A DNA stretch of 64,000 bases from Tragulus kanchil (GCA_022376925.1 JAIOJX010000004.1:180697501-180761500), one strand, 5' to 3'. Positions 21,801 to 30,765 are shown, counted from the first letter of the stretch. Notes: generated by a model from the letters alone, not told the origin. Numbers and translations are program-made.

Positions 21801-23194
21801 GGAGCAGCTTAGAGCCCGTGACACGTGGTGGCGGGGGAGTCAGACCTACCCAAGGAGAGGGAGGAAGCCCGTGTGGCTGGAACAGGGAGAGGGGATGGGA
21901 GTGGCGTCAGGTTCATTTGAGGAGGTGGCAGGGGACCCCCCGTATTCTCCCCTCCCGACCTTCGAGGCTCTGTCCAGACTCTGCACTGACCTGAAGTGCG
22001 TAACCCTCAAGGGAGCCCGCTCTCCTGCCCCTGAAATTCTGCAAAGCTTTCTCTGCAGAGGGCTCCCCACTGTGCCAAGGCTACTGGGACCAGGGCTGCG
22101 TCGAACAAGTTAGACGTTACAAGGAGACAGAATTTGGGCCAATACAGGGGAGAAAAAATTCAAGTTTCCGAGAGGAAAGGAGCTGTTTTCTAGTGGAGTG
22201 AGCGTCCTGCCAGCAGAGGTGTGCAAGCTCTGGCCATTCCATCAAGAGATGTAAGAATTGGTGTTAAATCCTCTCAAAGCCTGGGGCTTCCCTGGTGGTC
22301 CAGTGAGTGAAGAGTCTGCCTTGCAGTGCAGGGGGCGCCGGTTCGATCCCTGGCCTGGGAAGATCCCACGTGCCGCAGAGCGGCTGGACCCATGTGTCCC
22401 ATTACGAGCCAGCGCTCTGGAGCCAGCGCTCTGGAGCCGGTGCTCTGCACCGAGGGAGGCCACTGTGATGGGAGGCTCACACAGGCCGAAGAATAAAGAT
22501 GGATGAAAAAATAAACAAATGGAAAACCAATAAAAGAGGCCAGAATTAACAACAACAAAAAACAATGCTTATTTAAAAATTCTCTTAAAGCCTGAAGATT
22601 CTGTACGCCTTAGGTTCCTGCTTAACAGGTGTGGCCTCGGTGGCTCATGGTTTCTCTGGCTTTTGAAGTTGTTTCACGTCAGTGCCCCTCAGCCAGGAAC
22701 CATTTTGCACCCCCGCTGGGGGACGCCTGGCAGTGTAGGGGGGCTTTTTGGGTTGTTGAGACTCAGGAGGGACTTCCCTGGGGACCCAGGGGCTAACTCT
22801 CGCAGGGAGCGCGGGCTTCGTCCCTGGTTGGGGGACTGAGTCTCACCTGAAGATCCTGCACGTTGCAATGATGGTCGAAGCTCCCGTGTGCCGCCGGTGA
22901 GACCCGGCACAGCCAAACAAATACATTAAATAAATAGATAAATTTTAAAAAAGTCTCAGAGGACACTGGTGAACATCCCACAGTGCCCAGGACAGTCCCC
23001 ACAGCACTTATCTGGCTCGTAATGTCCATCGCGCTGAGGTGAAGAACCTGCTCCAAGCCCTCCCTAGGACGTGCTCCCCGGGAGCCCGCGGGGGTGACCG
23101 TCTTGTCCATTTTTGGTCTCTTCGCAGGTTTCGCTCCCTCCACTGTCTCCTCTACCAGGATACTCCGTGGTGCCCACAGTTGGTGGCCCGGTGA
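6592..23194 (+). CDS. MFNG: MFNG, Manic fringe O-fucosylpeptide 3-beta-GlcNAc-transferase (8 exons)
   Basis: Exons: 6592-6846, 11958-12006, 12405-12507, 12937-13090, 15202-15287, 17111-17276, 20070-20155, 23128-23194. They total 966 nt, or 321 residues plus stop, the usual MFNG length. All introns are GT-AG and all phases match. The product is a Golgi type II membrane glycosyltransferase that adds beta-1,3-GlcNAc to O-fucose on Notch EGF repeats and so tunes ligand choice. Visible parts: short cytosolic tail and hydrophobic anchor (about 7-24), fringe catalytic domain from about residue 50, DDD metal/UDP site at 142-144, N-glycosylation sequons at Asn109 (NCS) and Asn185 (NRT), and LPDDC with Asp232 as catalytic base. 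LFNG and RFNG are excluded by the N-terminus ([11 protein letters not shown]) and by CARD10 lying next door. Oddity: pieces of exons 6 and 7 occur twice because of duplications D3 and D4. Confidence 0.96.
7715..7831. repeat. Diverged relative of the 4001-4103 segment, ending in (CA)n
   Basis: The block containing 'ctcttccagcaacgtcagtg', 'tgctgggagtcgtctcca' and 'gataggggcaga'-like sequence before a CA run aligns with 4005-4103 at roughly 85% by eye. Unlike the tandem arms, the divergence here is real and old. I cannot name the repeat family. Confidence 0.55.
8734..9081 (-). repeat. CHR-like tRNA SINE, antisense (D2 arm A)
   Basis: T-rich start, 'ggctcttctgggtttttgct', repeated Leu-codon-rich units, then 'ggattgaaccggtgtttcct' and 'taccactgagctacccggga': a reversed tRNA-derived SINE. 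The repeat-derived reading frame here is not a gene. Confidence 0.8.
9808..10156 (-). repeat. CHR-like tRNA SINE, second copy (D2 arm B)
   Basis: Identical to the element at 8734-9081 and carried along by duplication D2. Confidence 0.85.
11958..12006 (+). CDS. MFNG: MFNG exon 2 (residues 86-102)
   Basis: Acceptor ttcccag|ACGTTC, donor CTGG|GTAACT. The 49 nt encode [16 protein letters not shown] plus the first base of Gly102. TFIFTDSPD is a hallmark of fringe proteins. Confidence 0.94.
12405..12507 (+). CDS. MFNG: MFNG exon 3 (residues 102-136)
   Basis: Acceptor gctccag|GGTCCC, donor CTGAG|GTGAGT. Encodes [14 protein letters not shown] and [18 protein letters not shown]. It contains the NCS glycosylation sequon at Asn109 and conserved Cys residues. 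Confidence 0.94.
12655..12800 (+). repeat. MIR SINE in MFNG intron 3
   Basis: Sense MIR core: 'ctgtgtgaccttgggcaagt' then 'cttaaccttcctgagtc' and 'tttcctcatgag'. Ancient element. Confidence 0.8.
12937..13090 (+). CDS. MFNG: MFNG exon 4 (residues 136-187), DDD motif
   Basis: Acceptor ccccgcag|ATGGTT, donor CGCACG|GTGGGT. It begins with [19 protein letters not shown], the DxD-type metal and UDP-GlcNAc binding site (142-144). It ends at a codon boundary after HNRT, a glycosylation sequon at Asn185. Confidence 0.95.
13625..13716. repeat. Old interspersed repeat fragment, family not assigned
   Basis: 'aggttgccagatttag', then A-rich sequence and 'cccaggatactcat', matches a common mammalian repeat motif I recognise but cannot name with confidence. 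Confidence 0.4.
13895..13975. promoter_or_regulatory. Candidate intronic element with TAATTA sites (MFNG intron 4)
   Basis: A short AT-richer island in GC-rich intron carries CTTAATTATC and CCTAATTAAATCC, two homeodomain-type cores about 40 bases apart. No repeat is recognised over it. Enhancer function is inferred only. Confidence 0.3.
14095..14205 (+). repeat. MIR SINE in MFNG intron 4
   Basis: Sense MIR core with 'tggctgtgtgacctgga', 'ctctctgtgcctccgtgtc' and 'ctcatctgtagaatc'. Confidence 0.75.
14235..14398 (+). repeat. Bov-A2 fragment with (CA)n tail
   Basis: 'cttcttgcctgaagaatgcc', 'gacagaggagcctggcggg' and 'gaaagagtcggacgagactg' mark the 3' part of Bov-A2. It runs into a CA microsatellite (about 14370-14398), a common pairing in ruminants. 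Confidence 0.85.
14857..15077 (-). repeat. Bov-A2 SINE, antisense, MFNG intron 4
   Basis: Starts with 'tgctcagtcacttcagtcat', continues 'actgtagcccgccaggctcc' and 'gggattgaacctgtgtctc', and ends with 'ccatctgagaagtccc'. Full antisense Bov-A2 order. Confidence 0.92.
15202..15287 (+). CDS. MFNG: MFNG exon 5 (residues 188-216)
   Basis: Acceptor tttgcag|AGGCTG, donor GCCAG|GTAAGC. Encodes [20 protein letters not shown] and ALKMAPWA. The ATGGAGFC block is strongly conserved in fringe enzymes. The exon overlaps a weak CTCF-like core near 15223. Confidence 0.95.
15960..16100 (-). repeat. MIR SINE in MFNG intron 5
   Basis: Antisense MIR features: 'tgagaaaactgaggtgctga', 'gtttaaggtcacgcaggtc' and a following 'tggctctaaggcctgcgtgc'. 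Confidence 0.65.
16858..17000 (-). repeat. MIR SINE in MFNG intron 5
   Basis: Antisense MIR core: 'cccattttacagaagaggaa', 'cagaggctccctgagg', 'cacaagggcacacagtatg'. It ends about 110 bases before exon 6. Confidence 0.8.
17111..17276 (+). CDS. MFNG: MFNG exon 6 (residues 216-271), catalytic Asp232
   Basis: Acceptor tccctcag|TGGCTC, donor GAGCAG|GTGAGC. Encodes [20 protein letters not shown], then [11 protein letters not shown] and [12 protein letters not shown]. Asp232 is codon 17157-17159. Duplication D3 starts at exactly that codon. Confidence 0.95.
17157..19314 (+). repeat. Tandem duplication D3 across MFNG exon 6 and intron 6
   Basis: Arm A is 17157-18225, a 20-base spacer lies at 18226-18245, and arm B is 18246-19314. 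The displacement is 1089 throughout and the arms look identical. The spacer (tctgcc, then a scrambled C/A/G string before gactgc) resembles an error-rich copy of exon 6 just upstream of arm A (tctgccctcatccggctgcc). Confidence 0.96.
18246..18365 (+). pseudogene. MFNG: Partial second copy of MFNG exon 6 (probable assembly artefact)
   Basis: It repeats exon 6 from the Asp232 codon to the donor, GAGCAG|GTGAGC at 18365/18366. It lacks the first 46 bases of the exon and any matching acceptor, so it cannot be spliced in as a proper exon. Probably not a real pseudogene but part of D3. Confidence 0.85.
19440..19650 (-). repeat. MIR-family SINE in MFNG intron 6
   Basis: Antisense MIR pieces: 'acaggtggagaaactgaggc', 'aactgtggccagtacagggc' and 'gggacttgaaccctggtgg'. 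Intron sequence without exon features. Confidence 0.7.
20070..20155 (+). CDS. MFNG: MFNG exon 7 (residues 272-300)
   Basis: Acceptor ctgcacag|GTCACC, donor TCCAG|GTGGGT. Encodes [21 protein letters not shown] and SPEEDPS plus two bases of Arg300. Duplication D4 begins 11 bases into the exon. Confidence 0.95.
20282..20400 (+). repeat. MIR SINE in MFNG intron 7 (repeated near 21390 by D4)
   Basis: Sense MIR: 'gctctgccgctgacttgctg', 'tgtgaccaggggcaggtgcc', 'ctctctggaccttggtc'. The copy in D4 arm B has the same divergence, so it is not an independent insertion. Confidence 0.75.
21191..21265 (+). pseudogene. MFNG: Partial second copy of MFNG exon 7 (probable assembly artefact)
   Basis: It repeats exon 7 from 'ctacggtgtc' to the donor TCCAG|GTGGGT. 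The first 11 exon bases and the true acceptor (ctgcacag) are replaced by a C-rich spacer ending 'ccccaggcc'. Splicing into that spacer would not restore the correct reading. Part of D4. Confidence 0.85.
22284..22530 (+). repeat. Bov-tA SINE, MFNG intron 7
   Basis: Full order: 'ggcttccctggtggtccagt', 'gccggttcgatccctggcct' (tRNA box B), 'gatcccacgtgccgcagag', 'ggaggccactgtgatggg', then an A-rich tail. An 'agccagcgctctgg' unit is repeated inside. Confidence 0.93.
22770..22950 (+). repeat. tRNA-derived SINE (CHR/ART2-like), MFNG intron 7
   Basis: 'gacttccctggggacccagg', 'cgtccctggttgggggactg', 'gacccggcacagccaaacaa', then an AT-rich tail. A diverged tRNA SINE about 180 bases before exon 8. Confidence 0.75.
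23128..23194 (+). CDS. MFNG: MFNG exon 8, C-terminus and stop
   Basis: Acceptor cttcgcag|GTTTCG. The first base completes Arg300, then [21 protein letters not shown] and TGA at 23192-23194. The C-terminus is characteristic of MFNG. Confidence 0.95.
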
Positions 23195-24050
23195 ACCCTG
23201 CACCTTCGGGAGAAGGTCGGGCTGAGGCCTGCAGTTGTCCTTCACCTCCCCGGCGGCCTCGAGGGCTGCTGTGGCAGGTCTTGTGTGGGGGCGGCCCCCG
23301 GCAGGGCCTGAGCGCCGAGCAAGCCCAGGATCAGAGGATGGCTGGTGTGGAAGGCGTCTCAAGCCCCTGGGACACGAGTTGGACAGTCCAGGAGCAGGGG
23401 CCGGAGAGGCCTCAGAGGCTGGGCTTCCAGGGGTCTGGGATGGGGAAACTGAATAAGGGAGGGGGCTCCTTGAGCTGGTGGGCTCAGGGGTCCTAACCCT
23501 CCAGAGAACTGCCTGGGCCCCTGGGTGTGTGGAGCCCCCGGCTCCGGTCTCTCGGCGGCGCGCCTGGGCCACCCCCTCCTGGCTTCCTCGGCTGGACCCC
23601 CAGGCACTGAGGGGACCCAGGTAGACGAGAGGCAGAGACCGGAGTCCGTGGCAGATAATGTTGCTGCTGACCGGTCTCTAGTCCCTGCTCCTCGCCGGCT
23701 GTTGTTGGGAACATGTCCAGACCTAGATGATGCATCAGAATGGGTCCCAGCCCATCGTGATGTTCCTTTTGCTCACTTTCCCAGCTTCCCTTGCTCTTAC
23801 GAGCTACTCTGTGGCCCGGCTCTGGCCCGAGCCCGATCTCTGTCTGTCAGCGTGACTTCAGCAAAGCCACAGAGAGGCTCCTGGGAAAGGTTTTGCAGCC
23901 GCACACCCTGTCTTCCTGCTGTGAATGGGGTGTGGCGTGTGGATCTGGGGCAGCCGCCTTGCTGCCATGAAGGGAACGCCGAGACCCCCACCCGCAGCGG
24001 TCCCTTCCAACGTCTGGCTCTGTGAGAAAATTAAACACTTACTTGTTTAA
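23195..24050 (+). other. MFNG: MFNG 3' untranslated region
   Basis: GC-rich non-coding sequence from the stop codon to an ATTAAA signal about 840 nt on. Open frames on the minus strand (for example 22793-23572) lack splice or family support. The cleavage site is inferred at about 24045-24055. Confidence 0.75.
24030..24035 (+). terminator. MFNG: Poly(A) signal of MFNG (ATTAAA)
   Basis: ATTAAA is followed within 20-40 bases by T/GT-rich sequence (acttgtttaagcctttcttg). Duplication D5 begins at 24052, right after the likely cleavage site. Confidence 0.75.
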
Positions 24051-24051
24051 G

Positions 24052-26240
24052 CCTTTCTTGATTCGGTTTTATGTTACACGCCGTCCAAGTCATTCCTGCA
24101 CGGGGCAGGGTCTTGGATCTGTCTGTGTCACTGATGTTGATTCTGGGTCCCTGAGCTGGACAGCCCTGCCCTGCTGTGGCTGGCTGTGTGACTTTGGGGA
24201 ATCTGCTTGGCTTCTCTGGACTGTTTGCCAATTTTATAGATGAGAAAAGGAATACTTTGTGGGTTGTAGGTGAAACGATGCAGGGCATGTAGAGGGCACA
24301 GCATGGAGCCTGGTACGGAGAAGGGAACAGCTCAGCGAACGGAGGTGGTTGAGAGCGTATGCGGCGTCCTCCTGTGCTCATCTGTACCTAAGGATGTCTG
24401 TGAGGTGTGGATGTGTGTGTGCCTCTGTCGTGCCCCTGTGTGTGTGATGCACACGTGAGTGAATATGTGTGTCTCGTGAAGTGCTGGTTTGCTGGGAATG
24501 ACACTTCATGTGCCTTCAGGGCCCGCGTTGGGGTGGCCAGAGAATCCGGGAAGGCAGGCTGGAGTGGAGGGATGCAGGCTCTGCTGTGAGAGGAAGGAGG
24601 CACTGGGACAGCGCAGGCAGGAGCTGGGTAAATGCAGATGCCCTTGGGATTTCATGTCCCACAGAGGCCGCACAACTGGATGAAAGTGAGCGTGGTGACA
24701 TTTCAGGCCTGGTGGGTCTGCGGGGAGGGCTAGGCAGAGGGTGTGTCTGCTCCCAGCCTGCACCATGCTCAGAGATGTTGGGGAGTTGGGTCGCTGGAGG
24801 GGGGCTCAGGGCAGCGGGAGGAGGGAGCAGAGATCCTGAGGGATGGAGGGGCTCTGACCCCGGCGGCCGGCGCTGGGCTCCTTCGGGCATAGCCTGCCGC
24901 CTTTGGAGGGCCTCGTCCCTGCTCCAACTCTGTCTGGGCTGGTGGAACCACCGTGCGCCAGAGCCTTCGCTCCTTTTCCGCGGAGGAGCCTGGCACAGAG
25001 AGGGACGGCCGTGTGCTAGTCAGGTGTGCGGCTTCCTTCCTTCCTGGCTGGACCTAATGCTGGGTATGTGGGGTGGGAGCCGAGTGGGGCGGCCTCTGGG
25101 CCCACAGCCTGTGGGGACGGGAGGGTGTACTCTAAGCCACTGTCCTTTCTTGATTCGGTTTTATGTTACACGCCGTCCAAGTCATTCCTGCACGGGCAGG
25201 GTCTTGGATCTGTCTGTGTCACTGATGTTGATTCTGGGTCCCTGAGCTGGACAGCCCTGCCCTGCTGTGGCTGGCTGTGTGACTTTGGGGAATCTGCTTG
25301 GCTTCTCTGGACTGTTTGCCAATTTTATAGATGAGAAAAGGAATACTTTGTGGGTTGTAGGTGAAACGATGCAGGGCATGTAGAGGGCACAGCATGGAGC
25401 CTGGTACGGAGAAGGGAACAGCTCAGCGAACGGAGGTGGTTGAGAGCGTATGCGGCGTCCTCCTGTGCTCATCTGTACCTAAGGATGTCTGTGAGGTGTG
25501 GATGTGTGTGTGCCTCTGTCGTGCCCCTGTGTGTGTGATGCACACGTGAGTGAATATGTGTGTCTCGTGAAGTGCTGGTTTGCTGGGAATGACACTTCAT
25601 GTGCCTTCAGGGCCCGCGTTGGGGTGGCCAGAGAATCCGGGAAGGCAGGCTGGAGTGGAGGGATGCAGGCTCTGCTGTGAGAGGAAGGAGGCACTGGGAC
25701 AGCGCAGGCAGGAGCTGGGTAAATGCAGATGCCCTTGGGATTTCATGTCCCACAGAGGCCGCACAACTGGATGAAAGTGAGCGTGGTGACATTTCAGGCC
25801 TGGTGGGTCTGCGGGGAGGGCTAGGCAGAGGGTGTGTCTGCTCCCAGCCTGCACCATGCTCAGAGATGTTGGGGAGTTGGGTCGCCGGAGGGGGGCTCAG
25901 GGCAGCGGGGAGGAGGGAGCAGAGATCCTGAGGGATGGAGGGGGCTCTGACCCCGGCGGCCGGCGCTGGGCTCCTTCGGGGCATAGCCTGCCGCCTTTGG
26001 AGGGCCTCGTCCCTGCTCCAACTCTGTCTGGGCTGGTGGAACCACCGTGCGCCAGAGCCTTCGCTCCTTTTCCGCGGAGGAGCCTGGCACAGAGAGGGAC
26101 GGCCGTGTGCTAGTCAGGTGTGCGGCTTCCTTCCTTCCTGGCTGGACCTAATGCTGGGTATGTGGGGTGGGAGCCGAGTGGGGCGGCCTCTGGGCCCACA
26201 GCCTGTGGGGACGGGAGGGTGTACTCTAAGCCACTGTCCT
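24052..26240 (+). repeat. Tandem duplication D5, downstream of MFNG
   Basis: Arm A 24052-25146 and arm B 25144-26240 overlap by three bases (cct). The displacement drifts from 1092 to 1094. Differences are single G insertions in G runs plus one C/T change near 25885. Each arm includes one MIR and TG-rich sequence. Confidence 0.95.
24165..24330 (+). repeat. MIR SINE (repeated near 25257 by D5)
   Basis: Sense MIR: 'ctggctgtgtgactttggg', 'gcttctctggactg', 'tttatagatgagaaaagga', 'cagcatggagcctggtacgg'. Confidence 0.75.
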
Positions 26241-26589
26241 CTCCACCCTGAGTGTGGAAGGCTGCCGGCTGGCCCGTTTTTAGAAGCAGCAGCAGATTTG
26301 CGGGTTGTTCCCAGATCCTGAGGGTCGGGCGGAGGGAACAGGACTCGGGCCATCTGCTGCCTCCATTGTCCCAGAATAGCTCCACGGGGCGGGGAGAAGA
26401 GTCAGCAAGGATCAGAATTGGGATGGTGGAAGGCGGGAGCCTGGGTTTAACCCCTGTGAGTCTGTGTGGAAAGGGTGAAGCTGCCTGTAGGCTGTGCGCG
26501 GTGACCCTTGTGGGCCCTACAAACAGGAATTGGGGGTGTGGGGGTGGGGGCAAGGTTGAACCAGCTTCTCTCGGTGTTGCCACGCTGCT
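26241..26589. other. Non-coding, no feature recognised
   Basis: GC-moderate sequence between D5 and a MIR. No exon-like ORF and no repeat that I recognise. Confidence 0.5.
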
Positions 26590-26700
26590 TGGGCAAGTAT
26601 TATTCCCATTTTACAGGTTAGGAAACCGAGGCACAGTGCAGGAGAAAGCCCTTGGTCCAGGTCACAAGGGTCTTAGGAGCCAGGGGCAAGGCTTGTGACT
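26590..26700 (-). repeat. MIR SINE
   Basis: Antisense MIR: 'attattcccattttacaggt', 'aggaaaccgaggcacagtgc', 'ggtccaggtcacaagggtc'. Confidence 0.75.
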
Positions 26701-26865
26701 CCACGGTGGTCATGCGTGTGGGATGAGCCTGGAGGGTCGGAGGGCCTCCCCAGGCCTGGGCTCTACCCTCTGTTCTCCCTCTGCCTCTCAGCCCTTGGGC
26801 AGGTGACTGCACATTCATTGGCCTCACCTGTGGAATGGAAGGACCTCTATGGAGCCTGCAGGTGT

Positions 26866-27174
26866 GTTTTTTTTTTGGCGGGGGGGGGCAGATTGCGGAG
26901 GGAGGGGGGTGGGTGGGCCACTTCTATTGGTCTTTCATTTATCTATTTTCATCCATCTTTGTTCTTTGGCCCGTGTGGGCCTCCCATCGCAGTGGCCTCT
27001 GTCGCTGCAGAGCACTGGCTCCGGGCGCATGTGCTCCAGAGCTCCGGCTCGGTAGTTGGACATATCAGTCCAGCTGCTCCGTGGCACGTGGGATCTTCCC
27101 AGGCCAGGGATCGAACTGGCGCCCCTTGCACTGCAAGGCGGTGTCCTTACCCACTGGACCACCAGGGAAGCCCC
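26866..27174 (-). repeat. Bov-tA SINE, antisense
   Basis: A T/G-rich head, 'ccacttctattggtctttca', 'gtgggcctcccatcgcagtg', 'gccagggatcgaactggcgc', ending 'ccactggaccaccagggaag'. Complete antisense Bov-tA order. Confidence 0.93.
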
Positions 27175-28038
27175 AGGTGTGGTTTCGAAGCGCTGCATGG
27201 GGGCTCGTGGAGCAGGGGGTTAACAGCCACTCTCTCCTGGCCTTCCCTGAGCTCAGACTCTCGGCTGTAACGGGGCGGAAGGGGCGTTGCCACAGCAGCC
27301 TCCTCACTCCTGGCAGGCCCCCCTCACCCGTGCTGTCCTTGGTGGGTGCCCGGCTCTCCCTGGAACGCCCCCACCTCTGCAGTTGACTCGTTCTTGTCCA
27401 GTGCCAGCACCCTCTCCTGGGGAGGCTGCCTTCATCGCCCACCACACAGTGGCCGCCTGGCCGCCATCGCCTCCCTCTCCACGCGGCTCTGAACCCTGCG
27501 ACAGGCCTCTCGTGGGCGCACCTGCTTGCCCATGTACTTGTCTGCCCCGTCTGACTGTGGGTTCCGTGACCCCCGGGGCCATGCTGGCTTTGCCAACTCT
27601 GCTCAGGGCACCGCACACACTGGATGGGTATTTGTGGGATGAGTTGAAAAATGAGTGAATGCGCTTCTCAGAGCCCTTTCAGCTTGTCAGTTTTAAGATT
27701 CTCTGCAAGGTGCTAAACCCCCCTGGGGACAAGATCACGGGGAAGCTTTATACTGGAGGGATCAGGCTGGTAACACGGACGATTTTTTTTAGTATCACAC
27801 ACAAAAGAAGAAATCTCACCTTACGTGCTCCTGATGTGGTGGGTTAGGAAGGACACAGCATCACCCAGGAAGGCTGCTTGCCGAAGCAATCGACCCCACA
27901 CACAACAGCCCTCTGGATCCAAATACCAGTTTCCAGAAAATGGGAGGGGGCAGTAGAACATGTCAAATGACATCACGAGGGCTCATGCCAGCAGATTGAC
28001 AGCGAGGACAACGCTACAGACGAAGACCTGGCTTCTTC
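27175..28038. other. Non-coding, no gene seen
   Basis: GC-rich to about 27600, then AT-richer. Short frames on both strands have no support. No recent repeat recognised. Confidence 0.5.
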
Positions 28039-28091
28039 CACAGCTAAAATTTCATAATAAAGGGAAGGAGGAGGTCAAAAAGTGAGGGGTT

Positions 28092-28330
28092 GGGCTTCCC
28101 TGCTGCTCCAGTGGGTAAAGAGTCCGCCTTGCAGGAGGCACTGGTTCGATCCCTGGCCCAGGAAGATCCCACACGCCGTGGAGCGGCTGGACCAGCGTGT
28201 CCAATGATGAGCCAGCACTCTGGAGTGCATGCGCTCAGAGCCTGTGCTCTACAACAGGAGAGGCCATTGCAATGGGGGGCCCATACAGGCCAAAGAATAA
28301 AAGTAGATAAAAATAAATAAATAAACAAAA
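28092..28330 (+). repeat. Bov-tA SINE (D6 arm A; copy at about 29220-29457)
   Basis: 'ggcttccctgctgctccagt', 'ctggttcgatccctggccca', 'ggaccagcgtgtccaatgat', then a tail with AAAT units. The second copy has a two-base deletion (ggagaggcc against ggaggcc). Confidence 0.92.
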
Positions 28331-28417
28331 AGAGATTTAAGTCACAGCAACAAGATGCAGTGCCTCGACCTTGCTAAGATCCTGGTTCAAATACATGGAC
28401 CCTAAAAAGACATTTTT

Positions 28418-28673
28418 TTGGGGGCCACTTCTATTGGTCTTTCATTTATTATTCTTTGTTCTTCTGCCGGTGTGGGCCTCCCATCGCAGTGGCCTCTCTT
28501 GCTGCAGAGCACCGGCTCTGGGCACGTGTGCTCCAGCACTCCGGTTGGGTAGTTGGACACATCAGTCCAGTCGTTCTGTGGCACGTGGGATCCTCCCGGG
28601 CCAGGGATCAAACCCGTGCACCTTGCACTGCAAGGCGGTGTCCTTACCCACTGGACCACCAGGGAAGCCCCTG
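28418..28673 (-). repeat. Bov-tA SINE with target-site duplication (D6 arm A; copy at about 29544-29801)
   Basis: Antisense Bov-tA ending 'accaccagggaagcccc'. It is flanked by a 14-base direct repeat aaaaagacattttt at 28404-28417 and 28674-28687, the target-site duplication of LINE-driven insertion. Confidence 0.93.
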
Positions 28674-28689
28674 AAAAAGACATTTTTGA

Positions 28690-29010
28690 GAAAAATGAGG
28701 ATATCTGAAAATGGACTATGTATCAAATAATGTTAAGAAATTGGTAACTTTCATAGGTGTGGTAATGAGGTTCCTTTTTCAGAAATATTCTAGTATGTGA
28801 GAGATACACTCAAATATATTTGGGTGAAATGATAATACTGTCTCTAATTTTCTTAAAGAGATGCTGGGGAAGGAATGAAATAAGGATGTCAGAACGAGGC
28901 TGGTTGTTGAAGGGGGGTGGGTACACGGGGTTCATCATTGCTATTTCCTTTACTTGGGGGTGTGTTTGACATTTTCCATAATAAAGAGTAAAATTAAATA
29001 GGAGCACCGT
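28690..29010. repeat. Old interspersed repeat 3' end, probably L1-related
   Basis: 'gttaagaaattggtaacttt', 'gatgggtacacgggg'-like sequence and 'tttgacattttccataataa' follow the order of a common ancient repeat end. The family is not assigned. A second copy lies near 29818-30120 through D6. Confidence 0.5.
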
Positions 29011-30513
29011 GGCTATTCTGTTTCGCTGGCTCTGCCCGCCTCCTTCCCTTTTCACACTTTCCCCCTCCCCTTCCCTCCCATTTAGGCCCTGTTCTCCTCA
29101 GACACTGCTGTCCTGACTCCTTTTCACCCCCCCCTTTCCCCTTTTCTGCGCCCTCCTGATTTTTCTCACAGCTAAAATTTCATAATAAAGGGAAGGAGGA
29201 GGTCAAAAAGTGAGGGGTTGGGCTTCCCTGCTGCTCCAGTGGGTAAAGAGTCCGCCTTGCAGGAGGCACTGGTTCGATCCCTGGCCCAGGAAGATCCCAC
29301 ACGCCGTGGAGCGGCTGGACCAGCGTGTCCAATGATGAGCCAGCACTCTGGAGTGCATGCGCTCAGAGCCTGTGCTCTACAACAGGAGGCCATTGCAATG
29401 GGGGGCCCATACAGGCCAAAGAATAAAAGTAGATAAAAATAAATAAATAAACAAAAAGAGATTTAAGTCACAGCAACAAGATGCAGTGCCTCGACCTTGC
29501 TAAGATCCTGGTTCAAATACATGGACCCTAAAAAGACATTTTTTTGGGGGCCACTTCTATTGGTCTTTCATTTATTATTCTTTGTTCTTCTGCCGGTGTG
29601 GGCCTCCCATCGCAGTGGCCTCTCTTGCTGCAGAGCACCGGCTCTGGGCACGTGTGCTCCAGCACTCCGGTTGGGTAGTTGGACACATCAGTCCAGTCGT
29701 TCTGTGGCACGTGGGATCCTCCCGGGCCAGGGATCAAACCCGTGCACCTTGCACTGCAAGGCGGTGTCCTTACCCACTGGACCACCAGGGAAGCCCCTGA
29801 AAAAGACATTTTTGAGAAAAATGAGGATATCTGAAAATGGACTATGTATCAAATAATGTTAAGAAATTGGTAACTTTCATAGGTGTGGTAATGAGGTTCC
29901 TTTTTCAGAAATATTCTAGTATGTGAGAGATACACTCAAATATATTTGGGTGAAATGATAATACTGTCTCTAATTTTCTTAAAGAGATGCTGGGGAAGGA
30001 ATGAAATAAGGATGTCAGAACGAGGCTGGTTGTTGAAGGGGGGTGGGTACACGGGGTTCATCATTGCTATTTCCTTTACTTGGGGGTGTGTTTGACATTT
30101 TCCATAATAAAGAGTAAAATTAAATAGGAGCACCGTGGCTATTCTGTTTCGCTGGCTCTGCCCGCCTCCTTCCCTTTTCACACTTTCCCCCTCCCCTCCC
30201 CCTTCCTCCATGCCCCACATTCAGGCCTGGAGAACATCTGTTCTCCTCAGACACTGCTGTCCTGACTCTACTTTCTGTTCCCCCCAAACACCCAGAGAAA
30301 GGAGGGGCAGGCCTTGACTCCAGGCTGGCCCCTGCCTGGCTTGCATTTTGCCTGTTTCCTGGTTTCCCTGCGGCCCATCCTGATTTCTTTTGGTTTCTGA
30401 GCACTGGACCCAGCTGCTCCGTAACCCAGCAGCACTTTCCTTATGCACAGTCCCTGGGCAGATCCTACCCGCAAAAGGGAGCTCACATCTCAGTTGGGAC
30501 AGTATTAAAAACA

Positions 30514-30765
30514 TGGCGTCCCTGGTGGTCCAGTGGGTAAGGACACCATCTTGCAGTGCAGGGGACGCCGGTTCGATCCCTGGCCTGGGAAGATCCCACG
30601 TGCCACAGAGTGGCTGGACCGATGTGTCCAACTACCCAACCGGAGCTCTGGAGCATGTGCGCCCAGAGCCGGTGCTCTGCAATGAGAGAGACCTCTGCGA
30701 TGGGAGGCCCACACAGGCCAAAGAACAAAGATAAATAAATGAAAGAGCAATAGAAGTGACCAGAA
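30514..30765 (+). repeat. Bov-tA SINE
   Basis: 'tccctggtggtccagtgggt', 'gccggttcgatccctggcct', 'gtgccacagagtggctggac', then an A-rich tail. Confidence 0.92.

Larger units (their letters stand above)
20081..22236 (+). repeat. Tandem duplication D4 across MFNG exon 7 and intron 7
   Basis: Arm A is 20081-21128, spacer 21129-21190, arm B 21191-22236. The displacement is 1110, dropping to 1108 after a two-base indel. The spacer holds 'gggacccgtgggacacc' and long C runs, a degraded version of sequence at about 20015-20045 just before arm A (ggaccccgtgggacacccct). Confidence 0.95.
28039..30390 (+). repeat. Tandem duplication D6 (two Bov-tA SINEs in each arm)
   Basis: Arm A is 28039-29166 and arm B 29167 to about 30390. 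The displacement starts at 1128 and then drifts. The last roughly 100 bases of arm A (from about 29055) are a shortened, error-rich rendering of arm B: 'gtcctgactccttttcaccc' against 'gtcctgactctactttctgt', then 'ctgcgccctcctgattttt' against 'ctgcggcccatcctgatttc'. Confidence 0.94.

Noticed and set aside
22793..23572. 259-codon minus-strand ORF opposite MFNG exon 8
   Set aside because: It crosses a SINE, an intron and the MFNG 3' UTR in antisense. No coding evidence.
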